A DNA stretch of 64,000 bases from Acestrorhynchus altus (lineage: Eukaryota; Chordata; Actinopteri; Characiformes; Acestrorhynchidae). Where the stretch lies: NCBI GenBank assembly GCA_034509495.1, contig CM067518.1, positions 6,669,028 to 6,733,027 of the forward strand, read 5' to 3'. The position numbers and the translations under genes were made by a program. The notes beneath the pieces were generated by a model. The model ran no database searches, had not been told where the DNA came from, and saw only the letters and a program-made list of their open reading frames with translations. This document shows positions 60,801-64,000 of the stretch, piece by piece (within the stretch, counting starts at the first letter, position 1; every line of letters begins with the position of its first letter).

Positions 60801-62759
60801 TGGTTAATTTCAGTGGTCATTGTGTACATTGCCAGCACATCATCAAATCTTTGGTATATATAGCCTGTACATGGTGTGTGGATGTACAGCTGCGACTATA
60901 ATGAATGCATAAAGAAAAAGAGACTGATTTTTATGTTCTGCTTTAGGTGAACACTCTAATCACATTACTGAAAATACTGAGCTAAATTATAGAAGGTATA
61001 GTCTGACTAAAAAATAAAAAAATAAATCCCTATTCAGATGCACTAGTTTTACCTGGAGAAGTGGAATAATAAATATCTGTATAAATAACTGAGGTGAAAG
61101 TGGTTGCTCAATTTACACCGTCACCATGTCCTGTTAAACTAATCCTGTCCAAATAGGGTTGTAGACACAATGAACCTAAGTTCACAACTTTTTTTTTTTT
61201 TTTTTACCCCTGATTTTCTGTCTGTGAAATTGTAAGTGCCAAATCTCCAACCCCATTATCGCGACGCTCCAGACACTAGGAGAGTGAGGACAAGCATATA
61301 CTTCTTCTGATACACATGAAATAAACAACCACCATTTGCATCCTTGTTGGACAGCCAATGTGCTCGGAGGGAAGTGCCGAGTCCCCAGCTCTGATACAAT
61401 GGCTAACAGAAGCCTGTGCATCACATTTAAAGTGATGTAGGGAGAGAGTGCCATCTACCCACCCTGAGAGGGAAAACAGGCCAACTTTGCTCTCCTTCTG
61501 AGTCTGGCTGCTGATGGCAAGCAACGTGATCTGGGATTCAAAACTGTGTTCATAGTGGTAGTGCTTTAGACAGCTGAGCCACTCAGAGTCTTCACAACTT
61601 AACATGATTATCTAGAACTATTGTTATACTTTATGAATTGTTTGAGAGCCCTTTACATATAGTACTGTGTAAATGTCTTGGCATTTGAGAAGTAGGGATG
61701 CAGCAAGATAGCTGTTTTAGGTATACCATAGTATGTGTTTTTTTCTCACATCTGTTGATTCTGCTTTTCTCATTAGAAAGAAAGGAGTACTAAAATATGT
61801 CAAGATATGCGATGGTTGGGAACACTGAAAAGAAATCTGGATCCCATCCTGTGTTACACAGAGATTCTAAAAAACACATTTACTGATGGGGAAGATCAAA
61901 TTTCTATCAAATTTTTGATCTTTGTTAACTGTCCCATCTCTGTGACATGTTTGCACACTTTATATACTAGTCTCAATTAAAGCAGCTTAAATCACAACAA
62001 ATCACATCACACAAATGGAGTCCAGCAGTTCAGTAATGCTGAAGTGGCTTTACTCACCTGCAATTCACACCAGGCTACCTCCACCCAGGTCTCTGTGTCC
62101 AGGCCTTTGTAAACCGTTTTGAAGGCTCCTCTACCAAGCTCAATGTCAAATTTGAGAAAACGGCCCCCAGGCGATGTTGCCACTGCCTTCATCTCTGCCT
62201 CCTCCTCTTGCTCACGGTCCCGCTCCTTCCCCTTCAGAGCAGAAGCCGATTGGGCACCCTTTTCAGCATCCTGGGCACCACCATGGGTGCCATCCTCACC
62301 CAACGCAGCCGAGGCACTCACTGGTAGCTGCTGGTCTCCGCTGCTGAACACGGAGTCTGAGGCACGACGCTCAAAATGAGGGGCACTGTGAGGGGCATCA
62401 GGAGCCTCCTCAAGCTCATCCTCCTCCTCACAGATCTCTACACTTTTGCGGAAAAAGCGCTTGTTCTCACGCCTCACGCGGGGCCCACCAGCCGCCGGGG
62501 ACGACGGGGTGGAAAAGGATATGGGTCTGGCTGGTGTCTCCACTTCCTGACCATCTTCTTCTCCTCCTCCTGCACCTTCTCCTCGCCCAGCTCTCCTCTC
62601 CTGTGTCTGGTTGGAGGGGAAGTCAGAGGGGGTGCTGCGTGTCCGCTCTCTCTCCTGTGCAGCCCGGCTCCCCTGTGCCCTCTCCTCCTCCCTCTCTCCA
62701 TCAGCTTTCTCTCCGGACGACTCCTCCGTGGCAGTGGGCTCTCCGGGGTCTGTCGCCAT
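10863..62759 (-). CDS. wnk2: WNK lysine-deficient protein kinase 2 (24 coding exons)
   Basis: Cytoplasmic serine/threonine kinase. WNKs sense chloride and osmotic stress and phosphorylate SPAK/OSR1, which act on cation-chloride cotransporters. The 24 exons listed below join in consistent phase to about 3,465 residues. Seen in order: N-terminal tail with an RFFRKS segment; kinase domain (about 199-465) with glycine-loop Lys214, Cys231 where other kinases have Lys, HRDLKCDN (328-335), DLGLA (349-353) and activation-loop Ser359/Ser363; CCT1 (about 470-550); PEVDQH (606-611); a huge Gln-rich exon (740-2051); CCT2 (about 2095-2180); RFQV (2995-2998) and RFSV (3026-3029); coiled coils; and a WNK2-type C-terminus. 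Kinase landmarks all sit 19 residues before rat WNK1 numbering. WNK2 rather than WNK1 fits [25 protein letters not shown] and KPSLNQIKQ. Mammalian WNK2 has about 2,300 residues. The start is the ATG in GCCATGG context. The open frame extends eight codons further upstream, but only to a GTG. Confidence 0.97.
11640..11820. repeat. Probable decayed palindromic element in wnk2 intron 23
   Basis: Contains the family's 'ctgattcaaa...taattag...' core and a 'gctgcactccactcctggtc' end, as in the better-preserved copy at 56384-56562. The left end is not clear. Confidence 0.3.
11916..12097 (-). CDS. wnk2: wnk2 exon 23, WNK2-type C-terminal segment
   Basis: 182 nt, phase 1 to 0, encoding [20 protein letters not shown] then a [14 protein letters not shown] segment. 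TFTD-LHKLVD-W is conserved in WNK C-termini, and the LNQ-KQ stretch after it is one of the best WNK2 discriminators against WNK1. It is predicted to be helical. The acceptor is GTACTTCAG and the donor GTATTA. Confidence 0.93.
12243..12338 (-). CDS. wnk2: wnk2 exon 22
   Basis: 96 nt, phase 1 to 1, with a TTCTTAG acceptor and GTATGG donor. Encodes [20 protein letters not shown] and a short [11 protein letters not shown] tail. The length is a multiple of three, so it could be skipped without a frameshift. No domain is recognised; support is the phase fit between exons 21 and 23 and the absence of stops. Intron 21 (12339-12693) shows nothing else. Confidence 0.7.
12694..12923 (-). CDS. wnk2: wnk2 exon 21, C-terminal coiled coil
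   Basis: 230 nt, phase 2 to 1. Encodes [20 protein letters not shown] and then a basic, Pro-rich stretch ([13 protein letters not shown]). This matches the HLKEI-LQ-RQK-EIE-LY coiled coil and following basic region at the same place in WNK1 and WNK2. The coiled coil is thought to mediate WNK oligomerisation. Confidence 0.92.
13219..13267. repeat. (AT)n microsatellite next to the exon 20 donor
   Basis: About 24 AT units in intron 20, beginning about 10 nt downstream (in transcript direction) of the exon 20 donor at 13276. Confidence 0.95.
13277..13602 (-). CDS. wnk2: wnk2 exon 20, RFSV motif and acidic segment
   Basis: 326 nt, phase 0 to 2. Residue 2998 (Val) completes the RFQV motif begun in exon 19. 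GRFSV follows at 3025-3029 (RFSV at 13507-13518). The exon ends with [20 protein letters not shown], equivalent to the SSDNESDIEDEDLKLELRRL segment of WNK1. RFx[VI] peptides dock the conserved C-terminal domain of SPAK/OSR1. Confidence 0.94.
14005..14090 (-). CDS. wnk2: wnk2 exon 19, RFQV docking motif (first three residues)
   Basis: 86 nt, phase 1 to 0, with a TCTCAACAG acceptor and GTGCAA donor. Encodes a Ser-rich stretch ending SRRGRFQ; the motif's Val is the first codon of exon 20. Mammalian WNK1 has the same RFQV-then-RFSV arrangement, which supports both exons. Confidence 0.9.
15433..15466. repeat. (TA)n microsatellite (copy at 18314-18343)
   Basis: Uninterrupted TA run, with a slightly shorter counterpart in duplication copy 2. 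Confidence 0.95.
15868..15966 (-). other. Exon-like 99-nt segment in wnk2 intron 18
   Basis: Preceded on the minus strand by a very strong pyrimidine tract (CCCACCCTTTTCACCCCTCA) and a CTGCACAG acceptor, and followed by a GTAAAGT donor. One frame is open for 33 codons and contains [14 protein letters not shown], which I do not recognise. In the phase that exon 18 imposes it would hit TGA after five codons, so it cannot be an ordinary cassette exon. It could be a poison exon, a pseudoexon or a relic. The second copy lies in duplication copy 2. Confidence 0.25.
17063..17063. other. Single N, contig join
   Basis: One ambiguous base exactly between the two copies of the 2.88-kb segment. It reads as a scaffolding placeholder. 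Confidence 0.85.
17064..19939. repeat. Suspect assembly duplication B, copy 2
   Basis: Starts right after the N with CACAAACACAGGTCC, the sequence that begins copy 1 at 14181, and ends at AAAATAAGAT, where copy 1 stops at the N. Unique sequence continues afterwards. Confidence 0.95.
20298..20550 (-). CDS. wnk2: wnk2 exon 18, conserved basic segment
   Basis: 253 nt, phase 0 to 1. A good acceptor (pyrimidine-rich, ATCCAG) is followed by a Pro/Gln-rich lead. Then comes a basic Trp-containing stretch, [20 protein letters not shown] continuing into [19 protein letters not shown]. It stands out from the surrounding low-complexity sequence and looks conserved; from memory, related segments occur in some vertebrate WNK isoforms. 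The exact acceptor could lie elsewhere in the same open frame. Confidence 0.8.
20551..21733 (-). other. wnk2 intron 17 with a SINE
   Basis: Contains a TA microsatellite (about 20919-20939) and one tRNA-derived SINE copy. No further exon is recognised. Confidence 0.7.
20968..21243 (-). mobile_element. tRNA-derived SINE, copy 1
   Basis: Read on the minus strand it begins GGCTCTGAGTGGTCAAGTGG (A-box-like), then AGTTCAAATCCTGGG (B-box-like), then a tRNA-unrelated body ending near an A/T-rich tail. The body matches the copy at 61185-61593 (for example the 'gagcacattggctg'/'gagcatgttggctg' segment). It is a decayed insertion, not a functional tRNA gene. Confidence 0.7.
21734..23679 (-). CDS. wnk2: wnk2 exon 17, large low-complexity exon
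   Basis: 1,946 nt, phase 1 to 0, residues 2236-2884. Begins [20 protein letters not shown], is rich in Gln, Ser, Pro and Val, and contains one conserved island, [20 protein letters not shown] (about 22129-22200). This equals the [20 protein letters not shown] segment of human WNK2. The flanks are likely disordered. The acceptor is CTGTAG and the donor GTAAGT. Antisense open frames over it are shadows. Confidence 0.95.
23939..24074 (-). CDS. wnk2: wnk2 exon 16
   Basis: 136 nt, phase 0 to 1. Encodes [20 protein letters not shown], then a Gly/Pro/Thr-rich stretch. The GRW-F segment aligns with GKRWFIICPV of WNK2 and GRRFIVSPV of WNK1. An alternative acceptor 18 nt upstream (CCCTAG) would break the frame, so the CTCCTCAG acceptor is preferred. 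Confidence 0.85.
24224..24247 (-). CDS. wnk2: wnk2 exon 15, candidate 24-nt microexon
   Basis: A CTCTCTCACAG acceptor, eight codons (TGSMEQLH) and a GTGAGC donor, phase 0 to 0. It can be included or skipped without changing frame. Support is from splice sites alone, so it may be an alternative microexon or chance. Confidence 0.45.
24426..24527 (-). CDS. wnk2: wnk2 exon 14, end of CCT2 domain
   Basis: 102 nt, phase 0. Encodes [20 protein letters not shown] and KKAQEILS, matching the V--DFIL--ERE-F-EQ----K-ADEMLS end of the second CCT domain in WNK1/WNK2. Confidence 0.95.
24636..24752 (-). CDS. wnk2: wnk2 exon 13, CCT2 domain core
   Basis: 117 nt, phase 0. Encodes [20 protein letters not shown] then [19 protein letters not shown], nearly identical to the WNK2 segment [23 protein letters not shown] (OSR1 C-terminal-like) domains bind RFx[VI] peptides, including those of WNKs themselves. 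Confidence 0.97.
24873..25005 (-). CDS. wnk2: wnk2 exon 12, start of CCT2 region
   Basis: 133 nt, phase 2 to 0. Encodes [20 protein letters not shown] and a basic [20 protein letters not shown] stretch running into the CCT2 domain, placed like the HRRS-R-RSRQERASRP region of WNK2. Confidence 0.9.
25497..25537 (-). CDS. wnk2: wnk2 exon 11, 41-nt small exon
   Basis: Phase 0 to 2, encoding [13 protein letters not shown](R/S). It has an ATGACCAG acceptor and GTATGG donor, and the phase fits exons 10 and 12 only with this exon included, because exon 12 starts in phase 2. Intron 10 (25538-25858) and intron 11 (25006-25496) show nothing else. Confidence 0.85.
25859..29794 (-). CDS. wnk2: wnk2 exon 10, giant glutamine-rich exon
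   Basis: 3,936 nt, a single uninterrupted frame of 1,312 codons (residues 740-2051), phase 0 at both ends. It opens with [21 protein letters not shown] very Gln-rich centre follows (about 27.4-29.3 kb) with reiterated [15 protein letters not shown] units, a Gln run of about ten, and four longer tandem units. The last third is a Gln/Pro/Val/Thr-rich disordered stretch. The central exon of other vertebrate WNKs is Pro/Gln-rich but much shorter. CAG and CAA codons are mixed. Preservation of the frame argues for function. The acceptor (ATATCTGCAG) was chosen because it keeps phase 0. Confidence 0.93.
27540..28160 (-). repeat. Coding minisatellite in wnk2 exon 10
   Basis: Four tandem in-frame units of roughly 47-56 codons, each containing a (Q-rich) LLLQQQ block, an ALGQH-SGQQ-like block and a VTLETVQQ-like block. 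The VTLE/D-VQ anchors lie near 27550, 27718, 27859 and 28008. Unit lengths are multiples of three, so the frame is kept. Confidence 0.85.
28300..28920 (-). repeat. CAG/CAA-rich short-unit array in wnk2 exon 10
   Basis: Encodes more than ten degenerate units around [12 protein letters not shown], each about 10-13 residues, and ends upstream with a pure (CAA)9 CAG tract at 28889-28918. Mixed CAG/CAA codons keep most tracts impure. Confidence 0.9.
30475..30868 (+). mobile_element. Truncated Tc1-like transposon
   Basis: Starts with the 'gatgcatctgcacaaaatactcta' sequence also present in the copy at 43691-44605. It contains a decayed piece of transposase around a Q-Q-N-D-P-M motif and ends in 'gcaagacactgta', the typical inverted terminus of one fish Tc1 group. 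There are frame breaks throughout. Confidence 0.75.
31105..31334. mobile_element. Short inverted-repeat transposon (MITE-like)
   Basis: The left end ctatatgtccaaatgtttg is matched by an inverted right end (ctatatggacaaaagtattg on the other strand), each about 30 nt, around an internal sequence of about 170 nt. It shares the 'tgcatccactgctgacac' type internal segment with the elements at 56766-57190 and, less clearly, 59446-60254. The superfamily is not assigned. Confidence 0.7.
31839..32054 (-). CDS. wnk2: wnk2 exon 9, IGQS repeats
   Basis: 216 nt, phase 0. Encodes 72 residues with three VPIGQS/MSIGQS units about 10-13 residues apart, then [19 protein letters not shown]. Disordered linker; no domain. 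It has a TTATCAG acceptor and GTGAAT donor. Confidence 0.88.
32295..32422 (-). CDS. wnk2: wnk2 exon 8
   Basis: 128 nt, phase 1 to 0. Encodes [20 protein letters not shown] and [20 protein letters not shown]. The Ser-rich 'SGQ' segment takes the place of the 'DSGQGS' segment of WNK1/WNK2. The donor could be at either of two adjacent GTs; the GTACGT one keeps phase. Confidence 0.88.
32423..34530 (-). other. wnk2 intron 7, mostly a Tc1-like element
   Basis: About 1.44 kb of this 2.1-kb intron is one decayed Tc1-like transposon (32525-33966). The remaining 0.5 kb has no recognisable feature. Confidence 0.8.
32525..33966 (-). mobile_element. Near-complete Tc1-like transposon with long terminal inverted repeats
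   Basis: The left end, 'tgcatccggaaagtatt', and the reverse complement of the right end share long homology (about 200 nt, including an inner 'ttctacacacaatacc' block), typical of Tc1 elements with IR/DR ends. On the minus strand near the right end, [20 protein letters not shown] marks the N-terminal DNA-binding region of a Tc1 transposase. Further transposase traces run leftwards with stops and frameshifts, so it is inactive. Confidence 0.88.
34531..34840 (-). CDS. wnk2: wnk2 exon 7, end of CCT1, coiled coil and KLHL3-type motif
   Basis: 310 nt, phase 0 to 1. [20 protein letters not shown] at the start is almost identical to WNK2 ([20 protein letters not shown]) and unlike WNK1 (SGYVCEGD). 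A basic coiled-coil-like stretch, an Ala/Pro-rich linker and [10 protein letters not shown] (residues 602-611) follow. PEVDQH (34571-34588) matches the core of the acidic degron recognised by KLHL3-CUL3 in mammalian WNKs. Confidence 0.96.
34861..34945. repeat. (GA)n/(CT)n microsatellite forming the exon 7 pyrimidine tract
   Basis: On the transcribed strand this is a long CT run ending about 20 nt before the exon 7 acceptor at 34841. It lies in intron 6 (34841-35460), which otherwise shows nothing. Confidence 0.95.
35461..35680 (-). CDS. wnk2: wnk2 exon 6, kinase C-lobe end and CCT1
   Basis: 220 nt, phase 2 to 0. Encodes [20 protein letters not shown], the end of the kinase domain, then the first CCT/PF2-like domain ([44 protein letters not shown]). 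In other WNKs this domain restrains the kinase and binds RFx[VI] peptides. Confidence 0.97.
35788..35876 (-). CDS. wnk2: wnk2 exon 5, kinase C-lobe
   Basis: 89 nt, phase 0 to 2. Encodes [20 protein letters not shown] and [10 protein letters not shown]. The Asp-Pro-Glu-Ile stretch is the WNK2 form (WNK1 has a different tripeptide there). GCIRQN corresponds to the conserved subdomain XI segment. Confidence 0.97.
36042..36199 (-). CDS. wnk2: wnk2 exon 4, kinase subdomains VIII-X
   Basis: 158 nt, phase 1 to 0. Encodes [20 protein letters not shown] (APE motif and subdomain IX) and [26 protein letters not shown] is WNK2-like. Intron 3 (36200-37012) shows no other feature. Confidence 0.98.
37013..37233 (-). 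CDS. wnk2: wnk2 exon 3, catalytic loop and chloride-binding DLGLA
   Basis: 221 nt, phase 2 to 1. Contains HRDLKCDN (328-335, catalytic Asp330), GDLGLATL (348-355; Leu350/Leu352 correspond to the WNK1 chloride-site Leu369/Leu371) and an activation loop with Ser359 and Ser363 (WNK1 Ser378/Ser382). Met356 and Thr358 replace the Lys and Ala seen in human WNKs (LKRASFAKS). Confidence 0.98.
37597..37769 (-). CDS. wnk2: wnk2 exon 2, kinase N-lobe
   Basis: 173 nt, phase 0 to 2. Encodes [20 protein letters not shown] (helix C with Glu), [16 protein letters not shown] and [15 protein letters not shown] (hinge). Intron 2 (37234-37596) shows nothing further. Confidence 0.98.
37770..40496 (-). other. wnk2 intron 1, exon-2-proximal part
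   Basis: No exon is recognised. A somewhat GC-richer patch at about 38.3-38.65 kb has no convincing splice-bounded frame. The rest is AT-rich unique-looking sequence. Confidence 0.6.
40497..40660. repeat. Palindromic DNA element, partial copy
   Basis: The left end 'ccaaccctgctcctggagagctaccttcctgcagaattt' is the best-preserved terminus of the family in this window. The inverted right end is lost after the 'taattgatccaactaatta' core. Confidence 0.6.
40661..43690 (-). other. wnk2 intron 1, 40.7-43.7 kb
   Basis: No coding exon, RNA gene or well-preserved transposon is recognised. Several short open frames (for example near 41.7-42.1 kb) show no conserved motif. Confidence 0.55.
43691..44605 (+). 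mobile_element. Decayed Tc1-like transposon
   Basis: The left end 'acagtgccttgtgaaagtatt' is a typical fish Tc1 terminus. Plus-strand transposase traces include a catalytic-region remnant, [14 protein letters not shown] (with the D of the DDE triad), and [10 protein letters not shown]. Stops and frameshifts interrupt it and the 5' half of the transposase is missing. Same family as 30475-30868. Confidence 0.85.
44606..47785 (-). other. wnk2 intron 1, 44.6-47.8 kb
   Basis: Only the (AATC)n microsatellite at 46355-46400 stands out. No gene is recognised. Confidence 0.6.
46355..46400. repeat. (AATC)n microsatellite
   Basis: About eleven perfect tetranucleotide units, visible directly. Confidence 0.95.
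47786..48957 (+). mobile_element. Tc1-like transposon lacking its right end
   Basis: The left end 'ggcatccagaaagtattcatagtgcttcac' matches the family of 32525-33966. A transposase start, [20 protein letters not shown], lies at 48109 on the plus strand, and decayed catalytic-region sequence follows to about 48.88 kb. No inverted right terminus is present; a different element starts a few bases later. Confidence 0.87.
48963..49487. mobile_element. DNA transposon remnant with GACAATGAAACTGAAACA termini
   Basis: The left 'gacaatgaaactgaaaca' is repeated in inverted form at the right (tgtttcagttTcattgtcc), about 520 bp apart. Inside are diverged transposase-like traces without an intact frame. 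It abuts the truncated Tc1 copy, so it may have replaced or inserted near the Tc1 right end. Confidence 0.75.
49940..49999. repeat. (GA)n microsatellite
   Basis: About 30 GA units in a row. Confidence 0.95.
51784..51866. repeat. (CA)n microsatellite
   Basis: About 40 CA units, essentially pure. Confidence 0.95.
52985..53165. repeat. Palindromic DNA element, diverged copy
   Basis: The left arm 'ctccaacacacttggctctaat' pairs with the right arm 'attagagctaaactctgcag...' in inverted orientation, as in the 56384-56562 copy. Confidence 0.55.
53690..53900. mobile_element. Possible Tc1-like terminal fragment
   Basis: 'catacatatacttttctcaaacatgaatgtcatggtaatg' and the nearby 'gggggtccagaagccaac' resemble the terminal region of another fish Tc1 group, from memory of such elements. 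The matching other end was not located with confidence. Confidence 0.35.
54840..55200 (+). mobile_element. Degenerate Tc1-like transposase fragment
   Basis: Contains 'agttaagcatggtggtggcagcatcat' and 'ggaaacttttatgatcagcagagacactgtttgg', diagnostic of Tc1 transposase coding sequence, with multiple stops. No clear termini. Confidence 0.65.
55385..55446. repeat. GA-rich simple repeat
   Basis: Impure GAGA/GACA run, directly visible. The surrounding 55.2-56.4 kb has no gene. Confidence 0.8.
56384..56562. repeat. Palindromic DNA element, best-preserved copy
   Basis: The left end 'tctcgagcctgatcctggaggca' is mirrored by the right end 'tgcctccaggaccagggttgaga' (inverted), flanking a 'cacctgatttaactaatcagct' core. 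Total about 180 bp. Confidence 0.75.
56766..57190. mobile_element. Diverged element of the 31105-31334 family
   Basis: The internal segment 'ttgcattgcacccattgctgacacaattgtgcaaat' matches the other members, and 'ctggacagtacagacag' and 'aagcatttttaataaac' mark the far end. The termini are too diverged to place exactly. Confidence 0.4.
57191..59445 (-). other. wnk2 intron 1, 57.2-59.4 kb
   Basis: AT-rich sequence. I see no gene, RNA or recognisable mobile element. Confidence 0.6.
59446..60254. mobile_element. Longer inverted-repeat element related to 31105-31334
   Basis: The left 'actatgtggacaagtattgggaaacc' and the inverted right 'actctatgtccaaatgtctttggaaacc' are terminal inverted repeats about 810 bp apart. 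The interior holds short open frames without a recognisable transposase, so it is probably nonautonomous. Confidence 0.55.
61185..61593 (-). mobile_element. tRNA-derived SINE, copy 2
   Basis: On the minus strand the head at 61593 reads GACTCTGAGTGGCTCAGCTG (A-box-like), then GTTTTGAATCCCAGATC (B-box-like). A body of about 300 nt shared with copy 1 follows, ending in a poly(A) run (plus-strand T run 61189-61205). This copy is longer and has a clear A-tail. Confidence 0.8.
61594..62057 (-). other. wnk2 intron 1, first-exon-proximal part
   Basis: No feature recognised between the SINE and the exon 1 donor (GTGAGTAAAG at 62057). Confidence 0.6.
62058..62759 (-). CDS. wnk2: wnk2 exon 1, N-terminal tail and glycine loop
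   Basis: 702 nt, 234 codons, phase 0 at the donor. The start ATG is in GCCATGG context. The tail is acidic, Ser/Glu-rich and probably disordered, with an [20 protein letters not shown] segment resembling the RFFRRSV region of WNK1/WNK2. The kinase starts at [20 protein letters not shown], with Lys214 in the glycine loop acting as the ATP lysine, and continues [16 protein letters not shown] with Cys231 in strand 3. Trp after DTET is WNK2-specific. Confidence 0.97.
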
Positions 62760-63840
62760 GGCGAATGACCGGCCCCACTCCACCGCCGCCCCCTCCTGAG
62801 CTCTGGCTCTGCGTCAGTCCCCGTCTCTCTCTCGCAGTGGACACCCTCTTGTACAGACCTTTGTACAAATTTACCACTGGCCTTCACCTTTCTGCCAGAG
62901 GGCAAACCAAACCCCCCTCTTCCTCAAGCCTTCCTTTCTTCTTTTCCTGGTTTTGTTAGGCTCACAGAGACTCAGGTGCACAGAACACTCACTATTCTGA
63001 TAATTTAAGGCAGCTCTCAGTCCTTTCACCACTCCGCTCCTTCTCATACATACTGTTTCTCGCAGTCCGTTCAAAGGCGATTCAATCAGTAAATCCCCAA
63101 ACTGAATTCAATCTAAAAAGTGAACTATAAATGCAACCATTTCACAGCAAGAATGTCTTGCCTCAAAAGGGGAGGAGCATCTTCAGGTAAAACCTACAAA
63201 AGAAAAGAGTATGCCATTTTAGTAGGTGTCATGAATAGCATGGTACTTCCATTTGCCTACATTCAATCAGTAAATCATTCAGGGTTATTTTTGTTCTTGA
63301 CAACTGCATTGTTCACTTTAGAGATGTCATGAAAACCGAGACTTTCAGTACCAAGTTGATACCAAAATTTTGAAAATGCTACAGTTCTTGTTTTCCTGTT
63401 TCCTACAATAACAAGAGGGAAAAGTTGGAGAAGAATCAGATCAGCTCTTTTTTTCTCTCCCAAAAGTCATATTTGGAAACAGTTTGGGTTTCAGTCTGAT
63501 GACTAGGGCCAAATTAATGACAGCATAAATCCAACATGTAAATTAAGTTTGAGAACATTTTTAGCAAAAGGAGGAAAGCAAAAATTTAGCTAAGCACCTC
63601 AAACACAGACATCCACAGCTGTACAAAGAGTTAAAGGTGAGCAAATTTTGCCAGTGTTCATAACCTGAAATGTTAGTCATTGTTTGTTAAAATAATATAT
63701 TTAAAATATATTAAAATAATATATAAAATAATTGTGTGGTTCCTGGAGGCCTTTTAGACTGTTTAGTTAAGTTTGATCAGTAGGAATGATAAGAACATTC
63801 TAGCCAATCAATTTCAAATATCCAATTCTGTGTCAAATTC
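62760..63840 (-). promoter_or_regulatory. Presumed wnk2 5' UTR and promoter region
   Basis: The first about 150 bases upstream of the ATG are GC-rich on the transcribed strand, then pyrimidine/purine-biased. Two upstream ATG frames occur on the minus strand: one starting at 63074, and one starting at 62905 that runs past the wnk2 start in another frame. No core promoter motif is clear, and beyond about 63.1 kb nothing is recognised. Confidence 0.4.
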
Positions 63841-63859
63841 ACACGCATACCACACAATT

Positions 63860-64000
63860 ATTCAATTCTCTCTCACTCACTCACTCACACACTCACTCAC
63901 ACACTCACACACTCACTCACACACTCACTCACACACTCACTCACACACACACTCACTCACACACTCACTCACTCACACACTCACTCACTCACACACTCAC
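63860..64000. repeat. (CACTCA/CACACTCACT)n minisatellite-like repeat
   Basis: CACTCA and CACACTCACT units repeat irregularly up to the window end, so the array probably continues beyond it. Confidence 0.95.

Noticed and set aside
61185..61593. A tRNA gene suggested by A- and B-box-like motifs (also at 21.2 kb)
   Set aside because: The motifs are diverged and followed by a long non-tRNA body with an A-tail, shared by two copies. These are SINEs.
10863..62759. Assignment to wnk1, wnk3 or wnk4
   Set aside because: Kinase residues (DTETW, MKPKVL, EEHYDE), the SGFFHESD segment, the [19 protein letters not shown] island and the [10 protein letters not shown]-terminal stretch all fit WNK2 and differ from WNK1 and WNK4 as I recall them. 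WNK3 was compared less directly.
62759..62783. An extended wnk2 N-terminus beginning at 62783
   Set aside because: The codon at 62783 is GTG, not ATG. The first true ATG in frame is at 62759 in a strong context.
63860..64000. A CRISPR-like or satellite centromeric array
   Set aside because: Units are 6-10 nt with no spacers; this is an ordinary simple-sequence repeat.

Overview
This window is vertebrate genomic DNA, most likely from a ray-finned fish. It is AT-rich and crowded with microsatellites. It carries several decayed Tc1-like transposons of the kind abundant in teleosts, two tRNA-derived SINE copies, and a family of short palindromic elements. One spliced gene on the minus strand dominates it. 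Assignment to a particular fish order is not possible from the sequence alone.

The gene is wnk2, a WNK (with-no-lysine) protein kinase. I could trace 24 coding exons from an ATG at 62759 down to a stop at 10863. All splice junctions are GT/AG and all phases agree, giving 10,398 nt including the stop, about 3,465 residues. Exon 1 (N-terminal tail, glycine loop and the displaced catalytic lysine) is separated by a 24-kb intron from exons 2-6 (rest of the kinase domain and first CCT/PF2-like domain). Exons 7-10 follow; exon 10 alone is 3.9 kb and encodes 1,312 mostly glutamine-rich residues. Exons 11-16 hold the second CCT domain. Exon 17 (1.9 kb) is a long low-complexity region. Exons 18-24 hold a basic conserved segment, two RFxV motifs that dock SPAK/OSR1, coiled coils and the WNK2-type C-terminus. 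WNK2 was chosen over WNK1/3/4 on residues recalled as paralogue-specific in the kinase domain, after the first CCT domain and near the C-terminus. The predicted protein is far longer than mammalian WNK2 (about 2,300 residues), mainly because of exon 10.

Two single-N positions (9040 and 17063) are each flanked by near-identical copies of the same sequence (about 0.67 kb and 2.88 kb). These look like unmerged contig ends or haplotypes rather than real tandem duplications. They inflate the 3' flank and intron 18 of wnk2.

At the left, a GC-rich block (about 3.93-4.29 kb) contains what looks like the first coding exon of a second minus-strand gene for a secreted or ER protein. A phase-compatible 51-nt second exon lies at 2920-2970. 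I could not identify the protein, and its remaining exons are outside the window or unrecognised. No RNA genes, CRISPR arrays or viral genes were seen. Most of the rest is intronic or intergenic sequence with transposon remnants and simple repeats.
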